Assembly: GCF_002113375.1 (NCBI RefSeq)
Contig: NZ_NEHO01000003.1
Location: 372,001 to 436,000 of the forward strand
Direction of reading: 5' to 3'
Origin: Pseudomonas sp. R37(2017)
GTDB lineage: Bacteria > Pseudomonadota > Gammaproteobacteria > Pseudomonadales > Pseudomonadaceae
DNA length: 64,000 bases
The position numbers were made by a program, and so were the translations under genes. Position 1 is the stretch's first letter, and each line of letters opens with the position of its first letter. Shown in pieces: positions 48,153-57,336 of this stretch. The notes beneath the pieces are model-generated. The model was given only the letters and a program-made list of their open reading frames with translations. It did not search any database and was not told the DNA's origin.

Positions 48153-48620
48153 ATGACCGACATGAACAAAGAAGCGATTTCTGTGCTCAATGACCTGATT
48201 GAAACCAGCAAGGACGGTCAGGCGGGGTTCAAGACTTGCGCTGAAGACATCAAGCATCCTGAACTCAAAACCCTGTTTATCAACCGTGCGGCCGATTGCG
48301 GGACGGCGGCTGCAGAGTTGCAGTCTGCCGTACGCTCGATGGGCGGCGATCCGCAAACCTCCACCAGTGTCAGCGGCGACCTGCACCGTCGTTGGGTCGA
48401 CGTGAAGTCGATGTTCACCGGCAAGGGCGAGGAGGCGGTACTCAATGAAGCCGAGCGCGGTGAGGACCACGCAATGAAGGCTTATCGCGATGCCATGGAA
48501 AAAATCCACAAGCACAACCTGGCAGGCATTCGTGACCTGGTGGAGCGTCAGTACCACGGCGTCCAGCGTAACCACGACCAGGTCAAAGCCCTGCGTAACC
48601 AGGCGCGCGCACGTTCGTAA
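48153..48620 (+). CDS. Ferritin-like four-helix protein, DUF2383 (PA2169 family)
   Basis: The 155-residue helical protein contains ISVLNDLIETSKDGQAGFK and RGEDHAMKAYRDAM, typical of the DUF2383 four-helix-bundle family seen in stress regulons of Pseudomonas. There is no signal peptide. The function is unproven; the family is thought to be ferritin-like and stress related. A GAGGAACCG ribosome site precedes the ATG. Confidence 0.88.
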   Translation: MTDMNKEAISVLNDLIETSKDGQAGFKTCAEDIKHPELKTLFINRAADCGTAAAELQSAVRSMGGDPQTSTSVSGDLHRRWVDVKSMFTGKGEEAVLNEAERGEDHAMKAYRDAMEKIHKHNLAGIRDLVERQYHGVQRNHDQVKALRNQARARS

Positions 48621-48639
48621 GCCACGCTGAAACAGCCGC

Positions 48640-48663
48640 GGGAGCGAGCAAGCTCGCTCCCGC
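48640..48663. repeat. Single compact REP palindrome
   Basis: GCGGGAGCGAGCAAGCTCGC followed by TCCCGC forms one self-contained hairpin at the end of the DUF2383 gene, probably also acting as a transcription end. Confidence 0.7.
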
Positions 48664-48686
48664 ATGGTTTGTTCTTGTCTCGTCAA

Positions 48687-49157
48687 TCAGCCGATGTTGA
48701 TCGCCGGCAGCTCCGTCAACGTCAGGCTCTGTTGCTTGCGAGGCGCGAGGATTTCCGCCACGCCATCCACTACCAGTTCTTCGCGCTGGTTGAACACGCG
48801 GGTGGCAATGCGCACGCGGAACTTCGGCAGTTTTTCCAGGATTTCCAGGCGCACGGTCAGGGTGTCGCCGATCTTTACAGGTTTCTGAAAGCTCATTGTC
48901 TGGCCGATGTAGATAGTTCCCGGTCCAGGCAATTCGCAGGCGACCGCCGCGCTGATCAGTGCGCCACTGAACATGCCGTGGGCGATGCGCTCCTTGAACA
49001 TGGTGCCAGCGGCGTATTCGGCATCCAGGTGTACCGGATTGTGATCGCCGGACATCGCGGCGAACAGCTGGATGTCGCGCTCTTCGACGGTCTTGCTGAA
49101 GCTGGCGGTCTGGCCGACTTCGAGGGCTTCGTAAGGGGTGTTGGTAACCTGGGTCAT
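48687..49157 (-). CDS. phaJ: (R)-specific enoyl-CoA hydratase, MaoC family (PhaJ)
   Basis: The 156-residue hot-dog-fold hydratase carries the catalytic motif FAAMSGDHNPVHLDAEYA with Asp and His. It turns trans-2-enoyl-CoA into (R)-3-hydroxyacyl-CoA, linking beta-oxidation to polyhydroxyalkanoate synthesis. The length and the neighbourhood (alpha/beta hydrolase, two fadD genes) match PhaJ1 of P. aeruginosa. Confidence 0.9.
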   Translation of the reverse strand: MTQVTNTPYEALEVGQTASFSKTVEERDIQLFAAMSGDHNPVHLDAEYAAGTMFKERIAHGMFSGALISAAVACELPGPGTIYIGQTMSFQKPVKIGDTLTVRLEILEKLPKFRVRIATRVFNQREELVVDGVAEILAPRKQQSLTLTELPAINIG

Positions 49158-49198
49158 CTGTCTCGATTCCTGTGACGAAATAAAAAATTCACAAAAAA

Positions 49199-50143
49199 CT
49201 ATTCGGATCGCTGGGGCCGAGGAGTGCTCAAGGCTTGTGCGATCCAGTTCAGCACATCGGCGATGATTTCATCGCGGTTGCTCTCGTTGAACAGTTCGTG
49301 GCGCGCCTGCGGGTAAACGGTCAGTTGCAGGTGCTGGCTGCCGGCCGCCCGCAGCGCGGCGGCCAGATCCTTGAGACGTTTGCCTTCGCTCACCGGATCA
49401 CATTCACCGCCAATCACCAGCAGTGGCAGGCCCGGGTCGATCTGGGCGAGATTGGACGCTTTGCTGATTTGCTGCAAGCCACCGAGCAGGTCGATCCACA
49501 GTTGATTGGTGCAGCGGAAACCGCAGAGTGGGTCGTTGACGTACAGGTCGACCTGCGCCGGATCACGACTGAGCCAATCGAACGGCGTGCGTGCCGGTTT
49601 GAATTTGTTGTTGAACGAGCCGAACGACAGCCATTCGATCAATGCGCTGCGTCCTTTGCGGCCCTGGCGCAGGCGTTCGAAGCGGGCGATTTGCCGTGCC
49701 GCGCGATAAAGCGTCACAGGCTGGAAGTTCGAGCCGCTGAGGATTGCCCCGTGCAGGCTGGCGCTGTGGTGTACCAGATAGGCCTGGGCGATGTAGCTGC
49801 CCATGCTGTGGCCGAGCAGCAAGATCGGTACGCCAGGGTGGTGCTGGCCGACGTGTTGGTTGAGGCAGGCCAGGTCGCTCACGACCTTGCACCAGCCGTC
49901 GTCATCGGCGAAATGTCCGAGTGTCCCGTTTTCGGCAGTTTTGCCATGTCCACGCAGGTCCGGTGCGCACACGCCATAGCCCTGATCACAGAGTTTTTCC
50001 GCCAGAGGTCCATAACGACCGCTGTGCTCGGCCATGCCGTGGGCCAGCAGAATCATTGCCTTGAGGCTCCCGGCGGGAAGCCACTGGTTGACGAAGAGGC
50101 GGCTGTGGTCGCTCGTGGTCAGCCAGAAAGAGTCATGGATCAT
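49199..50143 (-). CDS. Alpha/beta hydrolase (monoacylglycerol lipase / lysophospholipase-like)
   Basis: From the ATG at 50143 (MIHDSFWLTTSDHSRLFVNQ, ribosome site AAAGGAACC) the product is 314 residues. The oxyanion region is LAHGMAEHSGRYGPLAE, the nucleophile serine lies in LLGHSMGSYIAQ, and the acid and histidine are near VIGGECDPVSEGKRL and YPQARHELFNES. This is the monoglyceride-lipase-like group. Beside phaJ and two acyl-CoA ligases it probably supplies fatty acids from lipids. Confidence 0.9.
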   Translation of the reverse strand: MIHDSFWLTTSDHSRLFVNQWLPAGSLKAMILLAHGMAEHSGRYGPLAEKLCDQGYGVCAPDLRGHGKTAENGTLGHFADDDGWCKVVSDLACLNQHVGQHHPGVPILLLGHSMGSYIAQAYLVHHSASLHGAILSGSNFQPVTLYRAARQIARFERLRQGRKGRSALIEWLSFGSFNNKFKPARTPFDWLSRDPAQVDLYVNDPLCGFRCTNQLWIDLLGGLQQISKASNLAQIDPGLPLLVIGGECDPVSEGKRLKDLAAALRAAGSQHLQLTVYPQARHELFNESNRDEIIADVLNWIAQALSTPRPQRSE

Positions 50144-50387
50144 GGCGGTTCCTTTGCATGAGGCTGCCTGGTCGCAAACAGCTCGTTGCAGTTTATAGCG
50201 CATCCTTGGCCGGGCGTCCGATTAGCCTACGCCACGGCTGGAAGATTCATACGGTCAATGACGGCCCTGAGCATATTTGCCTGCTACGGCATAGCTGCTA
50301 GTGTCCGTGGAGCTCCGCTTTTTGCATTTTTTTTGAAAAGTGACAGAAAAGTGGCCCGGATGGATTCAGGTAAAGAGGACAAGAACA

Positions 50388-52076
50388 ATGCAACCTGATT
50401 TCTGGAATGACAAACGCCCGGCCGGCGTCCCCCTGGATATCGATCTGGGGACCTACAAGTCGGTGCTCGAGGTGTTCGAGCGTTCCTGCAAGAAGTTTGC
50501 TGACCGCCCAGCGTTCAGCAACATGGGTGTCACCCTGACCTACGCCGAGCTGGAGCGACTGAGCGCTGCTTTCGCTGGCTACCTGCAAGCCCACACCGAC
50601 CTGGTGCCGGGAGACCGCATTGCCGTGCAGATGCCCAACGTTCTGCATTATCCGATTGCCGTGTTCGGTGCCTTGCGCGCCGGGCTGATCGTGGTCAACA
50701 CCAACCCGCTGTACACCGCGCGGGAAATGCGTCACCAGTTCAAGGACTCCGGTGCCCGGGCGCTGGTGTACCTGAACATGTTCGGCCAGAAAGTCCAGGA
50801 AGTGCTCCCCGACACCGATATCCAGTATCTGATCGAAGCGAAGATGGGCGACCTGATGCCCGCTGCCAGGGGGTGGCTGGTCAACACGGTGGTGAGCAAG
50901 GTCAAGAAGATGGTCCCTGGCTATTCCTTGCCCCAGGCTGTTTCCTTCAAGAGTGCGCTGCGCATGGGCCGGGGGCTCGGCATCAAGCCGCTGAACGTCG
51001 GTCTCGACGACATCGCCGTGCTGCAATACACCGGCGGCACCACCGGCCTGGCCAAGGGCGCGATGCTGACCCATGGCAACCTGGTGGCGAACATGCAGCA
51101 GGCACGGGCCTGCCTCAGCCAGTCGGCCAGGGACGGCCAGCCGTTGTTGCGCGAAGGCCAGGAGGTCATGATCGCGCCGCTGCCGCTTTACCATATCTAT
51201 GCCTTCACGGCGAACTGCATGTGCATGATGGTCACCGGCAACCACAACGTGTTGATCACCAATCCACGGGACATCGCCGGCTTCATCAAGGAACTGAAGA
51301 ACTGGCGGTTCTCGGCGTTGCTGGGGCTCAACACGCTGTTCGTCGCGCTGATGGATCACCCGGACTTCAAGAGCCTGGACTTCTCCAGCCTCAAACTCAC
51401 CAATTCCGGCGGTACTGCGCTGGTCAAGGCCACCGCCGAGCGTTGGGAACAACTGACCGGTTGCCGCATCACCGAAGGCTACGGCCTGACCGAAACTTCG
51501 CCGGTGGCCTGCACCAACCCCTACGGCGATCAATCGCGGATCGGTACGGTCGGCATGCCGGTGCCGGGCACCACGTTGAAAGTCATCAGCGATGACGGCG
51601 TCGAACAACCATTGGGTGAGCGCGGCGAGCTATGCATCAAGGGCCCGCAGATCATGAAGGGCTACTGGCAGAAACCTGATGCCACCGCCGAGGTACTGGA
51701 TGCCGAGGGCTGGTTCAAGTCCGGTGACATTGCGGTGATCGACCCGGACGGTTTCGTGCGCATTGTCGATCGCAAGAAGGACATGATCATCGTCTCGGGT
51801 TTCAACGTGTACCCGAACGAGATCGAAGACATCGTGATGGCTCACCCTAAAGTTGCCAACTGTGCGGTCATCGGTGTGCCGGATGAAAGGTCGGGAGAGG
51901 CGGTGAAGTTGTTCGTGGTGGCCCGAGAAGCGGGCGTCAGCCTTGAAGAGCTGAAGGCCTACTGCAAGGAGAACTTCACGGCGTACAAGGTACCCAAGCA
52001 CATCGTGCTGCGTGAGTCGTTGCCGATGACACCGGTGGGCAAGATCCTGCGGCGGGAGTTGCGTGACATTGCCTGA
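50388..52076 (+). CDS. fadD: Long-chain fatty acid-CoA ligase (first of two)
   Basis: From the ATG at 50388 (MQPDFWNDKRPAGVPLDIDL, ribosome site AGAGGACA) the product is 562 residues. ANL-superfamily motifs are YTGGTTGLAKGAML (P-loop), GYGLTETSPVA, GWFKSGDIAVIDPDGF and the acyl-lysine PVGKILRRELR. It activates fatty acids with CoA and ATP at the inner membrane. By gene order it corresponds to fadD2 of P. aeruginosa. The other fadD paralogue follows in the same direction. Confidence 0.95.
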   Translation: MQPDFWNDKRPAGVPLDIDLGTYKSVLEVFERSCKKFADRPAFSNMGVTLTYAELERLSAAFAGYLQAHTDLVPGDRIAVQMPNVLHYPIAVFGALRAGLIVVNTNPLYTAREMRHQFKDSGARALVYLNMFGQKVQEVLPDTDIQYLIEAKMGDLMPAARGWLVNTVVSKVKKMVPGYSLPQAVSFKSALRMGRGLGIKPLNVGLDDIAVLQYTGGTTGLAKGAMLTHGNLVANMQQARACLSQSARDGQPLLREGQEVMIAPLPLYHIYAFTANCMCMMVTGNHNVLITNPRDIAGFIKELKNWRFSALLGLNTLFVALMDHPDFKSLDFSSLKLTNSGGTALVKATAERWEQLTGCRITEGYGLTETSPVACTNPYGDQSRIGTVGMPVPGTTLKVISDDGVEQPLGERGELCIKGPQIMKGYWQKPDATAEVLDAEGWFKSGDIAVIDPDGFVRIVDRKKDMIIVSGFNVYPNEIEDIVMAHPKVANCAVIGVPDERSGEAVKLFVVAREAGVSLEELKAYCKENFTAYKVPKHIVLRESLPMTPVGKILRRELRDIA

Positions 52077-52098
52077 CCGGTGAATGGCCGATCCCTGT

Positions 52099-52216
52099 CC
52101 TGTAGGAGCGAGCATGCTCCGGGCGGCGTTCCGACGATGGACGTCAACGATAACGCGTGCTGTCTGAATGATCGCGTTGCCCGGACGTTTTTCGCGAGCA
52201 TGCTCGCTCCTACAGG
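52099..52216. repeat. REPIN with a disrupted left arm
   Basis: The right arm is the normal GCGAGCATGCTCGCTCCTACAGG. In the left arm GTAGGAGCGAGCATGCTCCG runs into GGCGGCGTTCCGACGATGG, an insertion within the usual CTCGCGATGG body. Confidence 0.75.
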
Positions 52217-52223
52217 TTTAAGC

Positions 52224-52248
52224 GAAAGCCCCGACTTTCGGGGCTTTC
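52224..52248 (+). terminator. Terminator between the two fadD genes
   Basis: GAAAGCCCCGA-CTT-TCGGGGCTTTC is a perfect 11-bp stem. The U-run is short, so it may work in both directions. Confidence 0.7.
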
Positions 52249-52475
52249 AGGGGTGTATAGAATTTTTGCTCTAAAATGACCGCCTTCAAGTCTTGAGTCA
52301 TAAAAGTGACCGTAGAGGCCGCTTTTGGCTCTAGTCGACCCTTGGCAAAGCTGCTACTCTCGGCGCGCTTTGTGACTTCTCGGCCTTCTATCAGCCAGAT
52401 TCACCAATGGCCAAACACCAATAATAATCGCATCAAATGCGGTGCTGAATTCGCGTTGCTGAGGAGTGGGCTTCC

Positions 52476-54176
52476 ATGATCGAAGACTTTTGGAAGGATA
52501 AGTACCCAGCTGGGATTGCTGCTGACATCAATCCAGACGAGTATCCGAATATTCAGGCAGTGTTGAAGCAATCCTGCCAACGCTTCGCCAACAAGCCGGC
52601 ATTCAGCAATCTGGGCAAAACACTCACCTACGGTGAGCTGTACGAATTGTCCGGTGCGTTTGCCGCTTACCTGCAACAGCATACCGATTTGCAGCCCGGC
52701 GATCGAATCGCCGTGCAACTGCCCAACGTGCTGCAGTACCCGGTTGCCGTCTTCGGCGCCATCCGCGCCGGGCTGATCGTGGTCAACACCAACCCGCTGT
52801 ACACCGCACGGGAAATGGAGCACCAATTCAACGACTCCGGTGCCAAGGCCCTGGTTTGCCTGGCCAACATGGCGCACCTGGCGGAAACCGTGGTGCCGAA
52901 AACCGGCGTCAAGCACGTGATCGTCACCGAAGTCGCCGACCTGCTGCCGCCGCTCAAGCGCTTGCTGATCAACAGCGTCATCAAGTACGTGAAGAAGATG
53001 GTACCGGCCTATCACTTGCCAAAAGCCGTCAAGTTCAATGACGTGCTGAGCAAAGGCCTGGGCCAGCCAGTGGCGGAAGCCAACCCGCTCAGCAGCGATG
53101 TCGCGGTGCTGCAATACACCGGCGGCACCACCGGCGTTGCCAAGGGCGCGATGCTGACCCACCGCAACCTGGTGGCGAACATGCTGCAGTGCAAGGCGCT
53201 GATGGGGTCGAACCTCAATGAAGGTTGCGAGATCCTGATCACGCCGCTGCCGCTGTACCACATCTATGCGTTCACCTTTCATTGCATGGCGATGATGCTG
53301 GCGGGCAACCACAACATCCTGATCAGCAACCCGCGCGACCTGCCGGCGATGGTCAAGGAACTGTCGAAGTGGAAGTTCAGCGGCTTTGTCGGTTTGAACA
53401 CACTGTTCGTGGCCCTGTGCAACAACGAAGGCTTCCGCAAGCTGGATTTCTCCGCGCTGAAAGTGACCTTGTCCGGCGGCATGGCCCTGCAACTGGCCGC
53501 GGCCGAGCGCTGGAAAGCGGTGACTGGTTGCGCCATCTGCGAAGGCTACGGCATGACCGAAACCAGCCCGGTGGCGACAGTGAACCCGATCCAGCACATC
53601 CAGGTCGGCACCATCGGCATTCCGGTTCCGTCGACCCTGTGCAAAGTCGTCAACGATGCCGGTGTCGAGCAGCCATTGGGCGAAATCGGCGAGCTGTGCG
53701 TGAAGGGCCCGCAAGTCATGAAGGGTTACTGGAAGCGCCAGGAAGCCACCGATGAAATTCTCGACAGCGAAGGCTGGTTGAAGACCGGTGATATCGCGCT
53801 GATCCAACCCGATGGCTACATGCGCATTGTCGATCGCAAGAAAGACATGATCCTGGTGTCCGGTTTCAACGTGTATCCGAACGAGCTCGAAGACGTGCTG
53901 GCTACCTTGCCGGGCGTGCTGCAATGCGCGGCCATCGGAATACCGGACGAGAAGTCGGGCGAGGCGATCAAGATTTTCATCGTGGCCAAGCCGGGCGTGA
54001 CCCTGACCAAGGAACAGGTGATGGAGCACATGCGCGCCAATGTCACCGGCTACAAGGTCCCGCGCTCCGTGGAGTTCCGCGACGCTCTGCCAACCACCAA
54101 CGTCGGCAAGATCCTGCGTCGTGAATTGCGCGATGAAGAACTGAAGAAGATCAACGCGAAGAAAGCCACCGCGTAA
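52476..54176 (+). CDS. fadD: Long-chain fatty acid-CoA ligase (second of two)
   Basis: The 566-residue ligase (MIEDFWKDKYPAGIAADINP) is a clear paralogue of the preceding one; it has the same P-loop (YTGGTTGVAKGAML), the GYGMTETSPVATVNP motif, GWLKTGDIALIQPDGY and NVGKILRRELRDEELKKIN at the C-terminus. It corresponds by position to fadD1. Two ligases in tandem in Pseudomonas are known to differ in preferred chain length. Its own terminator and upstream region indicate a separate transcript. Confidence 0.96.
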   Translation: MIEDFWKDKYPAGIAADINPDEYPNIQAVLKQSCQRFANKPAFSNLGKTLTYGELYELSGAFAAYLQQHTDLQPGDRIAVQLPNVLQYPVAVFGAIRAGLIVVNTNPLYTAREMEHQFNDSGAKALVCLANMAHLAETVVPKTGVKHVIVTEVADLLPPLKRLLINSVIKYVKKMVPAYHLPKAVKFNDVLSKGLGQPVAEANPLSSDVAVLQYTGGTTGVAKGAMLTHRNLVANMLQCKALMGSNLNEGCEILITPLPLYHIYAFTFHCMAMMLAGNHNILISNPRDLPAMVKELSKWKFSGFVGLNTLFVALCNNEGFRKLDFSALKVTLSGGMALQLAAAERWKAVTGCAICEGYGMTETSPVATVNPIQHIQVGTIGIPVPSTLCKVVNDAGVEQPLGEIGELCVKGPQVMKGYWKRQEATDEILDSEGWLKTGDIALIQPDGYMRIVDRKKDMILVSGFNVYPNELEDVLATLPGVLQCAAIGIPDEKSGEAIKIFIVAKPGVTLTKEQVMEHMRANVTGYKVPRSVEFRDALPTTNVGKILRRELRDEELKKINAKKATA

Positions 54177-54185
54177 TCAACAAGA

Positions 54186-54212
54186 AGCCCCGCAGATGCG
54201 GGGCTTTCTGTT
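54186..54212 (+). terminator. Terminator after the second fadD
   Basis: AGCCCCGC-AGAT-GCGGGGCT with a following T-rich stretch, 9 bp after the stop codon. Confidence 0.85.
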
Positions 54213-54234
54213 GGTCGACTGGCAACACCGATCC

Positions 54235-54338
54235 TCTGTAGGAGCGAGCATGCTCGCGAAAAACCTCCAGATTACGCGTTCATTCAGGCAGCCCGCGTCA
54301 TCGTTGACGTCCATCGCGAGCAGGCTCGCTCCTACAGG
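54235..54338. repeat. REPIN (GTAGGAGCGAGC type)
   Basis: Facing arms CTGTAGGAGCGAGCATGCTC and GAGCAGGCTCGCTCCTACAG between the convergent fadD and hypothetical genes. Confidence 0.86.
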
Positions 54339-54346
54339 AATGATGT

Positions 54347-54724
54347 TTATTGGCGAAACGACGCGAAGTTGACGTTGGTCCCCGCCGGACGCATGTCCTG
54401 CAGGAAGGAGTCCTTGTCGGCGCTCAGTTCCAGGCTCAATGCGGCCTTGCGCTTGCCTTGATTGCGCACCACCAGGCCTTCGAGTTTCTCGCGCAGGAAC
54501 ACGGTCGGCACTTTCAGGTGCAGCAATTCGTCGGTGCTCGGCGTGTGCATCAGCAGGTGAATCCACTCGTACTGACCCACGGCCAGGCGCGATACCGGGA
54601 TGTCGAACCAAAAGATATTGCGGTTGCGGTTCAATTCGGCGAAGTGGCAGTTGTTGACGCCAAGCACAGCACCGCCGAGTTCCTGGTTTCTGCGGGCAAT
54701 GGCCTGCTTTTTATCGAGTTTCAT
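54347..54724 (-). CDS. Conserved Pseudomonas hypothetical protein downstream of fadD
   Basis: The 125-residue product (MKLDKKQAIARRNQELGGAV) is cytosolic and mixed alpha/beta with no recognised domain. Visible features are NNCHFAELNRNRNIFWFDIP, EWIHLLMHTP and a C-terminal RPAGTNVNFASFRQ. I chose the ATG at 54724 with CAGGAATGTT before it; a longer frame to 54862 has no ribosome site. It matches the hypothetical gene that follows fadD1 in P. aeruginosa by position only. I cannot assign a function. Confidence 0.82.
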   Translation of the reverse strand: MKLDKKQAIARRNQELGGAVLGVNNCHFAELNRNRNIFWFDIPVSRLAVGQYEWIHLLMHTPSTDELLHLKVPTVFLREKLEGLVVRNQGKRKAALSLELSADKDSFLQDMRPAGTNVNFASFRQ

Positions 54725-55080
54725 AACATTCCTGTGGGATTGGATCTTCAGTGCCATGGCCTGAACGTGTTGCGCATTCTCGGGGGTTGGCCGGCAAACA
54801 TAAAGCGCAACCTGCACTGAGCGATGAAATGTCACGGTGAAAACAAATGAAACTCCCCGCAAAAGCCCTCGGTCAACCTTGTGTAACGACTTTTCTTCCC
54901 ATTGAAATGCCTTTGATGAAAAGAAGAAACGGCCACCTCGGATGGCTGTTTTTGTGTCAGCCTGAACTTGCGCATTGAAATTGTTTCAAAGTCGCCAACT
55001 GGGCTACCTTGATGAAAGAAAACAGCCCCTGAGTCGCCACGACTTCCACCCAAATCCGTATGCGGCGAATGGAGACGCGA
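54725..55080. other. Intergenic region before the YihY-type gene
   Basis: This 356-bp gap has no convincing reading frame. It contains the orphan hairpin at 54929-54954 and must hold the promoters of two diverging genes. Confidence 0.5.
54929..54954. terminator. Orphan terminator-like hairpin
   Basis: ACGGCCA-CCTCGGA-TGGCTGT followed by TTTTG on the plus strand, with TTTCTTCTTTT beyond it on the minus strand. No annotated gene ends here, so it might close an unrecognised small RNA. Confidence 0.4.
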
Positions 55081-56043
55081 ATGATTTTCCCGGACATGAG
55101 AGGCTTGCCTTTGCACCGTGTGATGATGCGCACGGTCACCGAGTTCATCGCCGACGAGATGTCGACCTATGCCTCGGCGCTGGCCTATCAAATGCTGTTT
55201 TCGCTGTTTCCGTTCATCCTGTTCCTGATTGCCTTGATCGGCTTCCTGCACCTGCCGGATTTTTTCTCCTGGTTGCGCCTGCAATCGGAACTCGTATTGC
55301 CACCCCAGGCGCTGGAGCAGGTCAACCCGGTGATCGACCAGTTGCAGCAATCCAAGGGTGGCTTGCTCTCGGTGGGTATCGTGATTGCGCTGTATACAGC
55401 CTCCGCCGGTGTACGGCTGATGATGAGCGCGATGAACGCGGCCTACGACGTGGTTGAAGGGCGCCCACTGTGGAAACGCTTTCCATTGTCGATCATCTAC
55501 ACCGTCGGCATTGCCGGCATGCTGCTGATCGCCGCGGCGCTGATGGTGCTCGGGCCGCAGGTGATGGGCTGGATTGCGGCGCAAGTCGGCCTTGAGTACT
55601 TTATCGTCACACTCTGGACCATTGCGCGCTGGCCGGTGATCGTGATTCTGCTGATGGTCGCGGTGGCGTTGATGTACTACGTCATGCCCGACGTCAAACA
55701 GGAGTTTCGCTTCATCACCCCCGGCTCGGTGCTGGCGGTGGTGGTGTGGATCATTGCCTCCCTGGGCTTCGGTCTGTACGTCAAGGAGTTCGCCAACTAC
55801 AACGCCATGTATGGCAGTATCGGTGCAATCATCGTGCTATTGCTGTACTTCTACATTTCCGCCGCAGTGCTGCTGCTGGGCGCGGAAATGAACGCGGTGA
55901 TCGAACACATGTCGCGAGAGGGCAAGGACCCTGGCGAAAAAGTGGCTGGTGAGCATGGGCCTGTCCATGAGGAAAAACACCACGTGTCGGGACTGGGCCG
56001 CGATCACTCACACAAACCGACCATCGATGAAACCAGATCATGA
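55081..56043 (+). CDS. YihY/UPF0761-type inner-membrane protein
   Basis: The 320-residue protein starts at 55081 ([21 protein letters not shown] 8 bases upstream) and has six hydrophobic segments, with the family signature [20 protein letters not shown] near residue 40 and [19 protein letters not shown] late. The family was once called ribonuclease BN; the name is not supported for these membrane proteins. The C-terminal 45 residues are charged and histidine-rich ([17 protein letters not shown]). Its stop overlaps the def start. Confidence 0.88.
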   Translation: MIFPDMRGLPLHRVMMRTVTEFIADEMSTYASALAYQMLFSLFPFILFLIALIGFLHLPDFFSWLRLQSELVLPPQALEQVNPVIDQLQQSKGGLLSVGIVIALYTASAGVRLMMSAMNAAYDVVEGRPLWKRFPLSIIYTVGIAGMLLIAAALMVLGPQVMGWIAAQVGLEYFIVTLWTIARWPVIVILLMVAVALMYYVMPDVKQEFRFITPGSVLAVVVWIIASLGFGLYVKEFANYNAMYGSIGAIIVLLLYFYISAAVLLLGAEMNAVIEHMSREGKDPGEKVAGEHGPVHEEKHHVSGLGRDHSHKPTIDETRS

Positions 56044-56642
56044 TTCGTGAAATTCTGAAAATGGGCGATGAGCGCCTGCTGCGCATTGCCCCGCCAGTGC
56101 CGGCCGAAATGTTCGACAGCCCCGAGCTGTGGCAACTGATCGATGACATGTTCCAGACCATGGAAAGTGTGGGGGGCGTTGGCCTGGCGGCTCCGCAAAT
56201 CGGCGTCGACCTGCAGCTGGTGATCTTCGGTTTCGAGCATAGCGAGCGTTATCCGGATGCCGAAGCCGTGCCGCAGACGATCCTGATCAACCCCTTGATC
56301 ACACCGCTGAGCCCGATCCTGGAAGAGGGATTCGAGGGCTGCTTGTCCGTGCCGGGCCTGCGCGGCGCGGTGCAGCGTTACCAGCAGATTCGCTACGAAG
56401 GCTTCGATCCCAAGGGTGAGCCGATTGTGCGTATCGCCTCGGGGTTCCACGCACGGGTGGTGCAGCATGAATGTGATCATCTGATCGGCCGCCTGTACCC
56501 GTCGCGCATTACCGACTTCAGCAAGTTCGGCTTCACCGAGGTGATGTTCCCGGGCCTGGACCCAACGCGGACGATTGAACACATCAAAAAACCAAGGTGG
56601 GAGCGAGCCTGCTCGCGAAAACGGTCTAACAGTCAGCATTGA
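56040..56642 (+). CDS. def: Peptide deformylase with a REP-derived C-terminus
   Basis: The 200-residue enzyme removes formyl groups from new proteins. All three active-site motifs are intact: [17 protein letters not shown] and the metal site HECDH. Family members of this type are about 180 residues. Here the reading frame continues past the expected end into the following REPIN, so about 15 C-terminal residues (after [22 protein letters not shown]) and the stop codon come from REP DNA. The tail is far from the active site, so activity is probably retained. It starts within the end of the membrane protein gene (4-bp overlap). Confidence 0.9.
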   Translation: MIREILKMGDERLLRIAPPVPAEMFDSPELWQLIDDMFQTMESVGGVGLAAPQIGVDLQLVIFGFEHSERYPDAEAVPQTILINPLITPLSPILEEGFEGCLSVPGLRGAVQRYQQIRYEGFDPKGEPIVRIASGFHARVVQHECDHLIGRLYPSRITDFSKFGFTEVMFPGLDPTRTIEHIKKPRWERACSRKRSNSQH

Positions 56643-56685
56643 TGATGACTGACACATCGTCTTCGCGAGCAGGCTCGCTCCCACA
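56596..56685. repeat. REPIN overlapping the def 3' end
   Basis: Facing arms GTGGGAGCGAGCCTGCTCGC and its complement. The left arm is translated as part of Def. Confidence 0.88.
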
Positions 56686-56698
56686 TTTTTGATCCCGG

Positions 56699-57112
56699 CT
56701 ACTTCGGCGCCAACCCCATCGCAATCATCGGCTTGCTGCGCGCATATCGGCTCAAGCGTTCAACCATCGCGTAAGGCATCGGCGGATCGAAAGTAAATCC
56801 GCGTCGCTCATAAAACCCGCGCAAATCCGGATGACAGAACAACCACACCGGTTGTTCGCAGTCCTTCACCGCGGCGGCAATCAACCCGGCTGCAATCCCT
56901 TGTTCGCGACACTGCGGATCGACAAACAACCCGGTCAGCCAATGCCCGCCGGACACCGGACGCAAACACAGCGCGGCAACGATCCGCTCACGCCGCGCCA
57001 CCCACAACTGTGCGTCGCGCACGGCCTTCATCGACGATTGGTGAGCGCGGTAGAACTTGTTCATCAAGGGCCATAACGGCTCTTCGAGTCGACTGAAATG
57101 AGTGCAGGGCAT
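56699..57112 (-). CDS. GNAT-family N-acetyltransferase
   Basis: The 137-residue protein has the GNAT acetyl-CoA motif region LFVDPQCREQGIAAGLIAAA (motif A) and the later FYERRGFTFDPPMPYAM. Such enzymes acetylate small molecules or proteins with acetyl-CoA. The substrate is not known. It is convergent to def across a REPIN. Confidence 0.85.
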   Translation of the reverse strand: MPCTHFSRLEEPLWPLMNKFYRAHQSSMKAVRDAQLWVARRERIVAALCLRPVSGGHWLTGLFVDPQCREQGIAAGLIAAAVKDCEQPVWLFCHPDLRGFYERRGFTFDPPMPYAMVERLSRYARSKPMIAMGLAPK

Positions 57113-57213
57113 GATTCGGACTGTCGGTGCGCAAACGGGCGATTATAAAAGAACGCGCCTCCAAGGATAGGTGTATACCTGATCTCACATTCCTTGCGAG
57201 TGGAGTACACATC

Positions 57214-57324
57214 ATGTCCAAAGGTCTGGATGCAAAGAAAGCAGACAAGAAAAAGCCGGCGAAAACCGCCATGGAAAAGCGCGCCGACAAGAGAGCGAAA
57301 AAGCTGAATGTGTTCGGGCATTGA
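57214..57324 (+). CDS. Very small lysine-rich protein
   Basis: The 36-residue product is almost half lysine and alanine and starts MSKGLDAKKADKKKPAKT. A good TGGAG ribosome site lies 9 bases before the ATG at 57214, and an inverted repeat follows at once. It is too short for a domain call; such basic small proteins often bind nucleic acid, but nothing here proves that. Confidence 0.55.
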   Translation: MSKGLDAKKADKKKPAKTAMEKRADKRAKKLNVFGH

Positions 57325-57336
57325 TCCGGCGCTGAC

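Larger units (their letters stand above)
52077..52475. other. Gap between fadD paralogues
   Basis: Besides the disrupted REPIN and terminator, the last 225 bp before the second fadD are less GC-rich (52250-52470) and must hold its promoter. I see no clear PsrA, sigma-54 or other recognised operator there. Confidence 0.5.

Noticed and set aside
57127..57213. N-terminal extension of the small basic protein
   Set aside because: The longer start overlaps the promoter region of the GNAT gene and lacks a ribosome site; the ATG at 57214 has one.
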